Positions 36,570 through 44,979 of a DNA stretch of 64,000 nucleotides are shown in pieces. The stretch comes from Microbacterium laevaniformans (GTDB lineage Bacteria > Actinomycetota > Actinomycetes > Actinomycetales > Microbacteriaceae). The first letter of the stretch is position 1. Every line of letters starts with the position of its first letter. The stretch lies in assembly GCF_016907555.1 (NCBI RefSeq), contig NZ_JAFBCE010000001.1, positions 1,302,001-1,366,000 of the forward strand, read 5' to 3'. The notes under the pieces were generated by a model. It ran no database searches, had not been told where the DNA came from, and worked only from the letters and a program-made list of their open reading frames with translations. Both the position numbers and the translations under genes were made by a program.

Positions 36570-37325
36570 GTGAGTGACGAAGAAGATTACGTCGAGGAGA
36601 TTCGTGTCGTTCGGCGGAAGAAGGACACGTACCGATCGAACTCCTCGAAGTCGGACGAGTTCGAGAGTGATCTGCTCCGCAGCAAAGAGACCAGGAACGT
36701 GGCTGGCCCGACCGAGTCGCGCGCGGTTGATGAGGACGAACTCCGTCAGCGATACCAAGGCGATCCGATCTATGTCACTTCTGGCTCGTCGCCACGGGAG
36801 CTAACGCCTGGGCAGAAGGCGGTCCTCGACGGCGTCGCCGAGCTCACGGACGTCGTCATTCGCGAGTTCTTCGTTCCCCTACTCCGAGACGTTGCTGCGC
36901 CCGCCACGAAGGCAAAGATCAATGAGTTCGTCGCACGCCGACGCAGCCGAGCGCTAGAGCGCGCGGAGGCAAAGGCGATTGCAAGTAGCGCCGTCCCCGA
37001 AGCGGAACCGGAGGAAGACGCTTCCCGTTCGCCTGACCTGGAGGTCCGCGAAAGCCCAATCTTAGTGACGCGTAGCGACCTGCTCATCGCGCAACTTCAG
37101 CTCAAGCTGGCGGAAGACTTTGCCGCCAAGCAGCGATGGCTGATCGCGCATGCTGAGATCAGCGACGAGGATGTTCCACCGGCGCTTCAGCAGTCAGTGA
37201 TGCGGATGATCGAAGGACGCGCGCACGAACTGAGCGAACGGGAGCGCCAAGCGGTCGCGGTCTTCCTGCGCGGAGTGGGCGAACCTCACTCGCCGAGCGG
37301 GCTCGCGGGCAAGGAGGATCTGTAG
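36570..37325 (+). CDS. Unknown charged helical protein beside a GIY-YIG gene
   Basis: 251 residues from a GTG preceded by GGGGAG. The N-terminal ~70 are strongly charged and probably disordered (EEIRVVRRKKDTYR). The middle is helical (ELTDVVIREFFVPLLRDV) and followed by a basic helix (KINEFVARRRSRALERAEAK). There is no membrane segment or catalytic motif. The GIY-YIG gene begins about 14 bp after its stop, so the two are probably cotranscribed. I do not recognise the family. Confidence 0.65.
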   Translation: MSDEEDYVEEIRVVRRKKDTYRSNSSKSDEFESDLLRSKETRNVAGPTESRAVDEDELRQRYQGDPIYVTSGSSPRELTPGQKAVLDGVAELTDVVIREFFVPLLRDVAAPATKAKINEFVARRRSRALERAEAKAIASSAVPEAEPEEDASRSPDLEVRESPILVTRSDLLIAQLQLKLAEDFAAKQRWLIAHAEISDEDVPPALQQSVMRMIEGRAHELSERERQAVAVFLRGVGEPHSPSGLAGKEDL

Positions 37326-37338
37326 CATCGCGGGTTCG

Positions 37339-38269
37339 ATGAGCGCATCTGGGCTCCGCGAGAATCGTTCTATGGCCATTCCGGAAGATCCAGTTCCGCG
37401 CCTGATTTCGTTCGGCCGACGCTCGCGAGTACGTCCAACAAGAAGGATGGCTGTTCCATGTCTTTGACGCTCACCCACTTCTCGTCGACGCCGGTATCGA
37501 TCCGGCTCGGGCGCTCGTCATTCGGCACGCCTTCGCGCAGGAGTCGGAAGAGAGCGGCCTGACCGGGCTGCACGCAGACTCCACTCACGCGGAGATACTC
37601 GAGTACACGCGGCGGCAGTCCGCCAGCACGAGGAGCTTTCCGGACACTCCGCAGCCGCTCTGGGTTGTGTTCATCAAGGAGGGTGGGGACCAGGCGCGGC
37701 TGTGGTCTGTGGTGGAGAACCGCGGCGAGCTCAGCAACGACGGAATCCTGCGGACCTTCGACCTCGTCGAGACAGACCACATGGCGGATCTTTGCAGCCG
37801 CTTGGTCATCGGGTGGAACTCTCCGCGCACGTGGCGCATGAGTGGCACCGTGGCGGGCAAACACCACGTCATGGGCATCGCAGACGCCGAGCCGATTCCG
37901 TTCCCGGGTTTCGATCGCCTGATCTTGAGCTACCCGCAGCTCCAAGCAGTGATGCGAGAGTATCGCTACGCGTCGTGGCGCACGGCGCTGTCGTCCGTCG
38001 TCGGGATCTACCTCATCACGGACACGCGGGACGGCCGACACTACGTCGGCAAGGCTGACGGGGCAGAAAGCATCCGGCAGCGGTGGAGTGCCTACGCGAC
38101 CAACGGGCATGGTGGAAACGTCGAGTTGCGCACCCTGGATCCAAGTACCTTCCGGTGCTCCTTGCTCCGGGTGTGCGATCCAGGGACGCCGACGCGCGAT
38201 ATCGACATCGCGGAAAGCCACTTCAAGATGGCGCTCGACTCACGGCGGCATGGGCTGAACCGGAATTAG
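37339..38269 (+). pseudogene. GIY-YIG nuclease-domain protein with an N-terminal frameshift
   Basis: The C-terminal 100 residues form a GIY-YIG domain: VVGIYLITDTRDGRHYVGKA, then RWSAYATNGHGGN, an Arg-rich stretch and ESHFKMALDSRRHGLN (late Glu/Asn). The N-terminus opens in one frame (MAIPEDPVPRLISF from 37372, or 33 nt earlier) and continues in the next as ADAREYVQQEGWLFHVFDAH. One extra G in TTCGGCC near 37414 explains the shift. In the second frame a stop precedes it and no good start follows until 37667. It is either a true mutation or a sequencing indel. Confidence 0.65.
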
Positions 38270-38275
38270 TGCCTT

Positions 38276-38827
38276 TCAGGCGAGTGCCCGCCACGCTGCC
38301 TCGAGGTCATGATGCGGCATCGCGTTAGCCGACTCTCCGCCAACGTCGAGATCGGCGCGAGAGGCGCGGTAGAAGTTCTCGCGAGCCTTTCCGGCCATCC
38401 GGTAGAGCCTGCTGTACTCGTCACTCGTGATGTCCGGGGCAGCCAGGACGCGCTTGCGAAGGTGCCATACGGCGTGTTGCCAGATGCGTGCATGATCCAC
38501 GGTCGCCCGCGATCCGACGAGCAAGACTCCTTCGAGCGCTGCCGACCTGCGTTCGTTAATGTCAGCCAGACGACTTCTGCCCTCGTCGCGAGTAAGAGGA
38601 TTGTCGCTCGATGCTGCGCCGAGTCCGGCGGCCATCTTCCGGGATACGCGAACGTCTTGTTTCACCGCCTCACCGTAGGCCGCGTATGCGACCTTGCGAA
38701 GCTCGGTGAGTCGCTTCGCTTCGGACCGCTTCCACTCCGTGTCGGCTGTCCACCGCCCCGACACGATGCCAATGAGCGCACCTAGGGTGGTGCCGATCAC
38801 TGCAACAACAGCAGCCCAGAGTTCCAT
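38276..38827 (-). CDS. Small single-span membrane protein, unknown
   Basis: 183 residues. One N-terminal membrane helix (WAAVVAVIGTTLGALIGIV) is followed by a long, charged, helical, probably coiled-coil cytoplasmic part (WTADTEWKRSEAKRLTELRK...). Proteins of this layout are common hypotheticals in actinobacterial islands. It converges on the GIY-YIG gene with a 6-bp gap. No function can be assigned. Confidence 0.65.
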   Translation of the reverse strand: MELWAAVVAVIGTTLGALIGIVSGRWTADTEWKRSEAKRLTELRKVAYAAYGEAVKQDVRVSRKMAAGLGAASSDNPLTRDEGRSRLADINERRSAALEGVLLVGSRATVDHARIWQHAVWHLRKRVLAAPDITSDEYSRLYRMAGKARENFYRASRADLDVGGESANAMPHHDLEAAWRALA

Positions 38828-38884
38828 TCAATCAACGTAGCGGCACGGATAGCACGGGTGTCGAGCGCGCCCGTCCTTCGCTCG

Positions 38885-39070
38885 TCACTCACGCCGGCGC
38901 ACCGCCCCCGCATAGACCCAGGCGTGATGCTCTTGCTGATCTTCACCGATCCACCGCACGAGCGCCGCGGTGCCTGTCCAGGCGATCGCCACCGCGTCAA
39001 CCTCACGGGGCTCTACGTGGGCGATCGGAACTGCGCGAATCCGGTCCGAGCGCTCGATGTCGCGGCTCAC
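38885..39070 (-). CDS. Small unknown protein
   Basis: About 61 residues from a GTG (VSRDIERSDRIRAV); a second GTG lies 27 nt upstream. It ends in a compact beta-rich segment (AIAWTGTAALVRWIGEDQQEHHAWVYAGAV). The Trp-rich WVYAGAV tail looks like a real small domain, and it follows the minus-strand remnant upstream in the same direction. No family is assigned. Confidence 0.45.
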   Translation of the reverse strand: MSRDIERSDRIRAVPIAHVEPREVDAVAIAWTGTAALVRWIGEDQQEHHAWVYAGAVRRRE

Positions 39071-39103
39071 GGAGTCGTTACGACGATTCTGCCCCACGTC
39101 CCG

Positions 39104-39333
39104 CTAGTCCCAGGCAGCCACGAGCAGCCACCGGTCTCCGACGCGCTCGACGTCGAGCGACGGTGCGATGGTCCTGATCGGAACGCGCGGTGAAGCGCCA
39201 GCTGTCCCACAGATCGCCGCGGGCCTGAAGCGTGGGGGTGTCAATCGCGCGCCAGCTTTCACCGCCAGACGAGGCGGCTCGGCACCTCTCGCTCACACCA
39301 AACCTGAATGTCCTCGCGGACCGGAACTCGCAT
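39104..39333 (-). pseudogene. Frameshifted small protein (DUF6504-like)
   Basis: Three frames carry consecutive pieces of one likely protein. The ATG frame gives MRVPVREDIQVWCEREVPSR, then LVW. The next frame gives GESWRAIDTPTLQ and DLWDSWRFTARSDQDHRTV. The last gives LDVERVGDRWLLVAAWD and a stop. Two +1 shifts, near 39258 and 39157, rejoin them. The pattern of a Trp-rich beta domain resembles DUF6504-type proteins, a tentative match from memory. It is decayed or affected by indel errors. Confidence 0.5.
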
Positions 39334-39366
39334 TGATCATCTCCATTGCCGTAGAGATGTTCGATG

Positions 39367-39528
39367 CTAGATCCCGTCTCCGACATCGCCTTGGTGGATG
39401 TCCGACGGCTGCGCAAGCCCACAGGCCTCACACCACCAGACAGCGAGCCGGGGTTCCATGGGCTCGAGGCAGTCTGGGCAGTTCATCGTGGCGTCGCGGA
39501 GCGGGTCGCCGGGAAACTCGATGAGCAC
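39367..39528 (-). CDS. Small zinc-ribbon protein
   Basis: 53 residues from a GTG (VLIEFPGDPLRDATMNCPDC), or 39 residues from the internal ATG. CPDC and CEAC, 14 residues apart, form a plausible four-Cys zinc ribbon around AVWW. A TACTGT box lies 6 nt before the GTG, fitting the leaderless pattern seen elsewhere in the window. It heads a minus-strand set of small genes. Confidence 0.55.
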   Translation of the reverse strand: MLIEFPGDPLRDATMNCPDCLEPMEPRLAVWWCEACGLAQPSDIHQGDVGDGI

Positions 39529-40430
39529 GCGATCACAGTACGCGGTGCGGGTCCGTCCGCGGATAGTTTTCCACAGTCGTTGAGCGGCGCTCGCCCGAAC
39601 CGCCCCTCGCAGGGAGCATGGTTCGGACGGCTGACGCCCATCTGTCGTGGAAGCCGCGCGCGTCCATCCCGAGAGCAGCGCGCGACAGATGCGATCACCA
39701 AGAACGACCCGTCTGTGGGAAGACTTCTCCAATGGGTTTGATGATCGCGGGAAGGTACAGGGCAGCGGCGAAGTCGATGCGCCGCCCGTGTCCGTACTTG
39801 TACGAAAGTGCGATCGTGAAGTCAATAGAGCTCGGCTGTCCGCGACACCGGGCCCAGGAGTCGAGCGTGCGGAAATGGAGAAGGCGACATCCGCCGGATG
39901 GGAACCATGTGTGGTCCAGGTGACGCTGCGGCGCGTCTTCATGGCGCTCCTCACCATGCGGCTAGCCGTTGCTGCTCAGTGGGTAGTTGATCACTCAGTT
40001 GGTGGCCTCGATCACTTTGAGCGCACCATAGGAGTTGTGGATGGCCAATGCGTTAGCGCCCGTGCCTGATGCACGGAACGCATCGGCGCAGGACACGGGG
40101 ACGTGACATCAGCGCGGCAATCGTTGCTCTACACGAAGGTAACTTGCTGAGCCTCGTCTCAATTGATGTCGGCGGCTGTTGGGAGGCGGCTGGTTGGGCC
40201 GAGGCGCGATATCCAGACCGTCCCGGCTCGCCAAGCTTTAACTATGTGCTCGAGGCGACGCCGGGTTCTAGGTCCGCGTAGGGCTCGCATACCGCTCCTC
40301 GCGCGTGCTGATGCGATCGGGTCGTGCGCGTGCCAATGACGACCGTATGACCTGTCGAGTGACATGCACGGTGTGCGGACGGCTCTCAAGCCGTGGTGGC
40401 GGGCCGACGCCAGCGCACTTGCGCGAAGTC
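39529..40430. other. Gene-poor stretch of the mobilisation region
   Basis: Overlapping open frames exist on both strands, but none shows family resemblance, a ribosome site or consistent codon use. The only clear structure is the imperfect hairpin near 40048-40083. Decayed sequence or a cis-acting region (oriT, promoter) are the best explanations. Confidence 0.5.
40048..40083. repeat. Two-part inverted repeat
   Basis: ATGCGTT...AACGCAT (7 bp) encloses CCGTGC-CTGAT-GCACGG (6 bp), with a 5-nt bulge on one side only. There is no T-tract. It could be an oriT-type hairpin, a protein-binding site or a terminator. Confidence 0.5.
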
Positions 40431-40781
40431 TCAGCCGACCGACATTGATTCAGTCGACGCCACACCGGCGTCGCGGTAGCGACGCTCGATCCCCCGCACG
40501 CGCACCAGCCGCACGAGCGAGACCGGACCGTTCACCACGAACTTGAGCGCGTTCCACAGGCACATGAGCACGAGCAGGTTGATCCAGCCCGGCGCGCCGT
40601 CGGCGACCCACTGAGAGAGCGTAGCCCCGATCACGACGTACACGACCGCGAGCAGCGTTGCAGGCACGCCCCACTTCAGGCCGCGGCGCGCGTGCGTGGC
40701 GCGGATGATCATGTTCGTCGGCATGGTCCGCTGGAAGAACGTGTAGACGCGATTCACGAAAGCGATGAGCAGTTGGAACAT
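40431..40781 (-). CDS. Small membrane protein linked to the relaxase
   Basis: 116 residues from an ATG with GGAG upstream. Two hydrophobic segments are visible (ATLLAVVYVVIGATLS and GWINLLVLMCLWNALKFVV) after an amphipathic N-terminus. The C-terminus is basic (RLVRVRGIERRYRD). It lies directly downstream of the relaxase in the same direction, as expected for a mobilisation accessory gene. No family is assigned. Confidence 0.65.
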   Translation of the reverse strand: MFQLLIAFVNRVYTFFQRTMPTNMIIRATHARRGLKWGVPATLLAVVYVVIGATLSQWVADGAPGWINLLVLMCLWNALKFVVNGPVSLVRLVRVRGIERRYRDAGVASTESMSVG

Positions 40782-40863
40782 GGGCCAGGCCTCTCCTTCA
40801 GGCGTGGATCCTGCGATTGCGCTCAGGCTACGCTCGCCCCGGCGGTGTCGATAGGACCATCCG

Positions 40864-41876
40864 CTACAGGCTGTGAATAGCGCGCGTGGGCCGATGCGCC
40901 CGGTGCGGCTGTGTAGGAGCATCCGCCCGCGAGAGCCAGATCGCGCGATCGCGCGCCACGGCTGCGACCGCGGCATCCATCCGCTGATTCGGCGACGTAG
41001 CGGGAGCGCCGAGCGCATCATCCTCGAAAACGCCGTACCGGTCACGGTACGCGGCAAGGATGCGCGCCTGATGCCGCCAGGCACCTGCTCGCGCCGGATC
41101 GACGGGGATGCGTCCGAGCGCATCGATCCACCTCTCCCCCGATTCCACTGCAGAATCGACGAGAGCCGACGCGCGCTCCTCGATGAGATGTGCCCGTTCG
41201 TCGAGGGCACGTCGCATCTCGGCATCCATCTCCCCGACCGCCTTCGGAAGGAGGCCAGCGACCAGCCGGCGCTCACTCCCCCGCGAGCTACCGCTCGATG
41301 GCAGTGCGAGGACTCGCTCGAGACGCGCGTGAAGCACGGCCGCGGCATCCTGAGCATCCTCGAATCCGCGCGCGGCAGCGATGCGTGGGAGAAGCGTCTC
41401 GACGTTGTGACCGAGCGCTTCGGCGCGTCGAAGGCCCGCAGTCAGAGCTCCGAAGGCGTCCGACGCGATCGCGGCCTCGACCAGATCGGCAGGCAAGCCG
41501 GAGGCGTGAACGAGGCGCGTCCACCGTGGTCGCTGTGCGGACGCCGCGATCGTGTCGTACTCCGCGGCGAGCTGCGCGATCGAGCCCCACGCCTCCTGCT
41601 CGGCGGCGATCGTCTCGTGTGCCGACAGCTCGGCGCCGACGTGGCCGAGGACGCCTGCGAGGATGTCGCGGGCCGTGGCATCCGGACGCTCGCCGGGGTG
41701 CCGAGCGGAGTGGTTATCGTCGGGGCGCGACACGACCACATAGGCGGTGTTTGACGCTCTCCCCCGCGTCATCGCGACGTACAGGTTCTCGCGCGTCGTT
41801 CCGGGCTCGACGACGGCGTGTGCGGTGTCGGTCGTGATCCCCTGCGCGCGGTAGGCGGTGACCGCGTAGCCGAGGT
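40864..41876 (-). pseudogene. C-terminal part of a split MobF relaxase-helicase
   Basis: This holds the last helicase motifs and tail of a TrwC/TraI-like relaxase (LGYAVTAYRAQGITTDTAH, then ENLYVAMTRGRASNTAYVVV), followed by a long helical tail ending HRPTRAIHSL. The N-terminal part lies 19.4 kb away on the same strand, and joining at the shared att core gives ENVDLGYAVTAYRAQG in frame. The current frame could start at a GTG in the inserted element, but alone it lacks the relaxase domain and Walker motifs. It is disrupted by the serine-recombinase element. Confidence 0.9.
41867..41876. other. Attachment core, left junction of the inserted element
   Basis: TAGCCGAGGT occurs here and identically at the far junction. 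Everything to its left is relaxase coding sequence and everything to its right is foreign. Crossover must lie within this 10-bp identity. Confidence 0.85.
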
Positions 41877-41924
41877 GCCCCAAACGCACTCACCTGTGAT
41901 CGTGCGCGTGTGCGCGGTCTCAGT

Positions 41925-42365
41925 CTATCGTTCCGCGAGGTCGTGTCGGAGGTCTCGGATGAGCGTCGTCACAGTGTCCAGCCGCGCTCCGTAGTGCTCC
42001 GCGAAGTCGGCGAGCAGCGGCGCTCGTGCCGCGCGAGCTTGCGCGGCGAGCAGCGCGCCCGGGCCGGTGAGTTCGAGCACGACAGCGCGGCCATCTTTTT
42101 CGGAGCCGGTTCGCGCCACGAGACCGTTCTCGACCAGGCGAGAGACGAGACGGCTCGGGTGCCCGGACTCGGCGACCAGATGCGCGGCGAGCTGTTTGAG
42201 TGTGACCGGGCCGAGGTCGTCCAGTGCCATGATTGCCTCGGCTTGCACGCAGGTCAGGCCGAGCGGCCGGAACAGTGTGGCCAGGGCGGCGTTCAGCTCG
42301 GTGACGAGGCTCTTGACCTCGAACGAGAAGGCGAGCACCGCCGCCGCACCCGATTCGTGTGACAT
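41925..42365 (-). CDS. MarR family regulator
   Basis: 146 residues. A winged helix is evident: VTLKQLAAHLVAESGHPSRLVSRL (recognition helix) then VARTGSEKDGRAVVLELT (wing with Asp-Arg). The ATG is chosen for GGAG 12 nt upstream. It is divergent from an MDR reductase with only 28 bp between the start codons. Two copies of a TGACATGT palindrome cover both starts, so it probably represses itself and the reductase, with release by a phenolic or electrophilic ligand as in the family. Confidence 0.85.
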   Translation of the reverse strand: MSHESGAAAVLAFSFEVKSLVTELNAALATLFRPLGLTCVQAEAIMALDDLGPVTLKQLAAHLVAESGHPSRLVSRLVENGLVARTGSEKDGRAVVLELTGPGALLAAQARAARAPLLADFAEHYGARLDTVTTLIRDLRHDLAER

Positions 42366-42405
42366 GTCATCTATCTCCGCTACCCTTGACCGCATGACAT
42401 GTTAC
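42358..42405. promoter_or_regulatory. Divergent MarR operator region
   Basis: TGACATGTCA (perfect palindrome) at the left and TGACATGTTA at the right, about 35 bp apart, cover both start codons. TACCCT lies 7 nt before the reductase ATG, fitting a leaderless promoter between the two sites. Confidence 0.6.
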
Positions 42406-43422
42406 CTAAGTGATTCGTCGCTCGACCGTGATGTGGCGCGGGTGGAGCGGTTCGGGCTGGCTTACCCGGCGGTGGTCCGAGAACGGATGCCACGAAGTCG
42501 GAGCAGCCGCCGCGCCCTCGTCCGCGTCACTCATGCCTCGGTGGGGGTGACCGACGTGATGGCTGTCCGGGGTGACTATCTGCTGCAACCCGTGAGGGAG
42601 TTCGTCCCCGGCTACGACTTCATCGGTGTCATCGAGCGTCTGCCAGCGGGCGAACGGTCCGGCCTGCAAGTCGGGCAGCGTGTCGCGGGCATCCTGCCCC
42701 GAATGGGCGCGCACGCAAGCCTCATCAGCATCGCACCGTCACTGCTGGTTCCTGTGCCCGACCTTCTCGACAGCGCGATCGCGGCGACGATCCCGCTGGA
42801 TGCGGTCACCGCGCTGTTCGCACTCGACGCGCTGGCTGTGAGTTCCGGAACGGTCCTCGTGCAGGGCGCGGGTGGCGCGGTCGGCGCCTGGGTTGCGCAG
42901 CTCGCGACCACCCGAGGACTCACCGTCTACGGCACCGCGTCGCCGCGCTCCCACGCCTATGCCGAGCGGTTCACGGCCTCGGTGTTCGACTACGCCGATC
43001 CGACATGGATCGAGCAGATTCTCGACGTGACGGCAGGTGGCGTCGACGGAGCGATCGACCATACGGGCGGCCAGTCCGTGCGGCGGGCCGTCCGTGCAGG
43101 CGGGCGTGTCGTGCGCACAGCGTTCGGTGGGGAACCCGGACGAGGGCGCGCCAGTACCGCAGCGGGCTTTGCCGCCTCTGCGCTACGCCGCTATGCGCGT
43201 CCGGGGGAACGCATCTGTTCCGTGCCGATCCTCGTGGCAACACGACGCGCCCGGTATCGACAGGCACTCACCGAGCTGTTCACCGCGGTCAGCAACGGCA
43301 CACTCGTTCCGCCCCGCCCGCGGATCGCCTCGCTCGCCGAGTACCCAGAGGCTCTCTCTGCGGCAGCCACCGCTGAGCCGGGCGAGAAGACGATCCTCAC
43401 GCTGACGGTGGATGCCCCGTGA
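42394..43422 (+). CDS. MDR-family (zinc-free) NADPH oxidoreductase
   Basis: 342 residues of the medium-chain dehydrogenase/reductase fold. The N-terminal GroES-like domain has VTHASVGVTDVMAVRG and PGYDFIGVIERLP. The Rossmann domain has VLVQGAGGAVGAWVAQLA (NADP loop). The zinc-ligand Cys/His set of alcohol dehydrogenases is absent, so a quinone or enone reductase role is likely. The start is where MarR-type operator and leaderless -10 lie; a longer upstream frame is antisense to marR. It is controlled by the divergent MarR. Confidence 0.83.
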   Translation: MTCYLSDSSLDRDVARVERFGLAYPAVVRERMPRSRSSRRALVRVTHASVGVTDVMAVRGDYLLQPVREFVPGYDFIGVIERLPAGERSGLQVGQRVAGILPRMGAHASLISIAPSLLVPVPDLLDSAIAATIPLDAVTALFALDALAVSSGTVLVQGAGGAVGAWVAQLATTRGLTVYGTASPRSHAYAERFTASVFDYADPTWIEQILDVTAGGVDGAIDHTGGQSVRRAVRAGGRVVRTAFGGEPGRGRASTAAGFAASALRRYARPGERICSVPILVATRRARYRQALTELFTAVSNGTLVPPRPRIASLAEYPEALSAAATAEPGEKTILTLTVDAP

Positions 43423-43533
43423 CCGCTGGCAGGTCGCCACACAGCGCCATGCGCGCTACGGCGCGGCGCACCGGAGCGGCTCAGCCGCTGGTCCATCTCC
43501 GCAAGGCATGCTCAGAATGAGCCTCGCCGAGGG

Positions 43534-43881
43534 TCAATCGGTCGTGATGTTGTCTTCTACCCAGTCGCGGAGGTGCTTGAGCGGTGCGGCGGCGCTGTGG
43601 CCGAGGGTGGTGAGTTCGTACTCGACGCGGGCGGGCACTTCCGCGTAGACGGTGCGGGTGAGCAGTTCGTGTGCTTCGAGGCGTTTGAGGGTCTGCGAGA
43701 GAACCTTGGGGCTGACCCCTTGCAGCCTCGATCGCAGGTACCCGAACCGCTGCGGACCGTCCTCCAGCGCACCGATCACCAGGGCGCTCCACTTGTTCGC
43801 GAGCAGGTCGAGCATGTCCCGGCAGGGGCACATCGCCGCGTAAACATCATTGCGCTCACAGTCATCCGTCACTATCGCCAC
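43534..43881 (-). CDS. HxlR family regulator
   Basis: 115 residues from GTG. The HxlR pattern is clear: MCPCRDMLDLLANKWSALVI, FGYLRSRLQGVSPKVLSQTL (recognition helix), LLTRTVYAEVPARVEYELT (wing) and SAAAPLKHLRDWVEDN. The N-terminal CPC pair is a plausible redox or electrophile sensor, as in related HxlR/QorR proteins that sense quinones or diamide. It is divergent from an MDR reductase with an operator-like repeat between them. A second copy of this pair occurs about 8 kb to the right. Confidence 0.88.
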   Translation of the reverse strand: MAIVTDDCERNDVYAAMCPCRDMLDLLANKWSALVIGALEDGPQRFGYLRSRLQGVSPKVLSQTLKRLEAHELLTRTVYAEVPARVEYELTTLGHSAAAPLKHLRDWVEDNITTD

Positions 43882-43899
43882 GCCGCCATGATACCGAAT

Positions 43900-43928
43900 G
43901 GGAACTAGATGGCCTTGACGGTAACTAC
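43900..43928. promoter_or_regulatory. HxlR operator-like site 1
   Basis: GGGAACTAGATGGCCTTGAC followed by GGTAACTA. It matches the second HxlR-reductase spacer at GG-AACTAG, CCTTG and GGTAAC-A with the same spacing. Confidence 0.5.
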
Positions 43929-43951
43929 AGGGCTGCGGGAACCATAGAGGC

Positions 43952-44959
43952 ATGACGACCACGACTGCCATCGGCTACCACAGCAATCTCCCCGCCACCG
44001 ACCCCGAGAGTCTCGTTACCGAGCAGGTTCCCGTGCCCGAACTGCGCCCGCACGATCTGCTTGTCGAGGTGGAAGCCGTCTCGGTGAACCCGGTGGACGT
44101 GAAACTTCGCGCTGGGGCACCCAGCGGCGGCTTCCGGGTGCTCGGCTTCGACGCCGCGGGGATCGTCCGCGGCATCGGCGCGGACGTGACGCTGTTCCAG
44201 CCGGGTGATGAGGTGTTCTATGCGGGGAGCATCGACCGGCCCGGCACGAACCAGCGTCTGCATGTGGTGGATGAGCGGATCGTCGGCCGCAAGCCGTCCA
44301 TACTGTCGTTCGCGGACGCTGCTTCGCTTCCGCTGACCGGGATCACGGCGTGGGAGGCCCTGTTCGACCGGCTGCGCCTGACGCCGGAGAGCACGGGCAA
44401 GCTGCTGGTGGTCGGGGCGACCGGCGGCGTCGGCTCGATCCTGCTCCAACTCGCCGACGCGCTCCTGCCCGCTGTAACCGTGATCGCCACCGCCTCCGAC
44501 CCCGACCGCGGCACCTGGGTACGCAGTCTCGGGGCCCAGCACACGGTGAACCACCGTGGCGACCTCGCCGCCCAGGCGCTCGCGCTCGCGCCAGACGGCG
44601 TGGACTGGGTGTTCACCGCGCACTCCGAAGGGCAGATCGACGTCTACGCACGGATCGTGCGCCCGTTCGGGCACATCGTCGCCATCGATGACGGCCCCCG
44701 CGACGTCTCACCATTGAAGGCCAAGAGCATCGCCTGGCACTGGGAATTCATGTTCACCCGCCCCCTCCACCAGACCCCCGATCTGGTCGAGCAGCACCGG
44801 CTGCTGAACCAGATTGCCGACCTCGCAGACCAGGGCCGTGTACGGCCCACCACCACTCGGACGATCACCCCCATCAACGCGGCGACGCTCCGGGAAGCAC
44901 ATGAGGCTGTCGAGAGCGGACGAGTGACCGGCAAGATCGTGCTCCATCACTGGGAGTAG
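43952..44959 (+). CDS. Zinc-free MDR reductase (quinone/enone type), copy 1
   Basis: 335 residues. Motifs are SVNPVDVKLRAG, FDAAGIVRGIG, FYAGSIDRPGTNQ, SLPLTGITAWEALFDRLRL and VVGATGGVGSILLQLA (NADP loop), without zinc ligands. It belongs to the zinc-binding-dehydrogenase-like/QorA branch that reduces quinones or alpha,beta-unsaturated ketones with NADPH. The divergent HxlR regulator is the likely repressor. It closely resembles the reductase at 51721 through most of its length, so this is a paralogous pair. It ends 21 bp from the convergent relaxase. Confidence 0.88.
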   Translation: MTTTTAIGYHSNLPATDPESLVTEQVPVPELRPHDLLVEVEAVSVNPVDVKLRAGAPSGGFRVLGFDAAGIVRGIGADVTLFQPGDEVFYAGSIDRPGTNQRLHVVDERIVGRKPSILSFADAASLPLTGITAWEALFDRLRLTPESTGKLLVVGATGGVGSILLQLADALLPAVTVIATASDPDRGTWVRSLGAQHTVNHRGDLAAQALALAPDGVDWVFTAHSEGQIDVYARIVRPFGHIVAIDDGPRDVSPLKAKSIAWHWEFMFTRPLHQTPDLVEQHRLLNQIADLADQGRVRPTTTRTITPINAATLREAHEAVESGRVTGKIVLHHWE

Positions 44960-44979
44960 TAGCTGTCGCAGAGCGCTCA

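Noticed and set aside
39647..40069. A 140-codon plus-strand frame in the gene-poor stretch
   Set aside because: No ribosome site, no family resemblance and irregular composition; the opposite strand carries the better-supported zinc-ribbon gene at its left edge.
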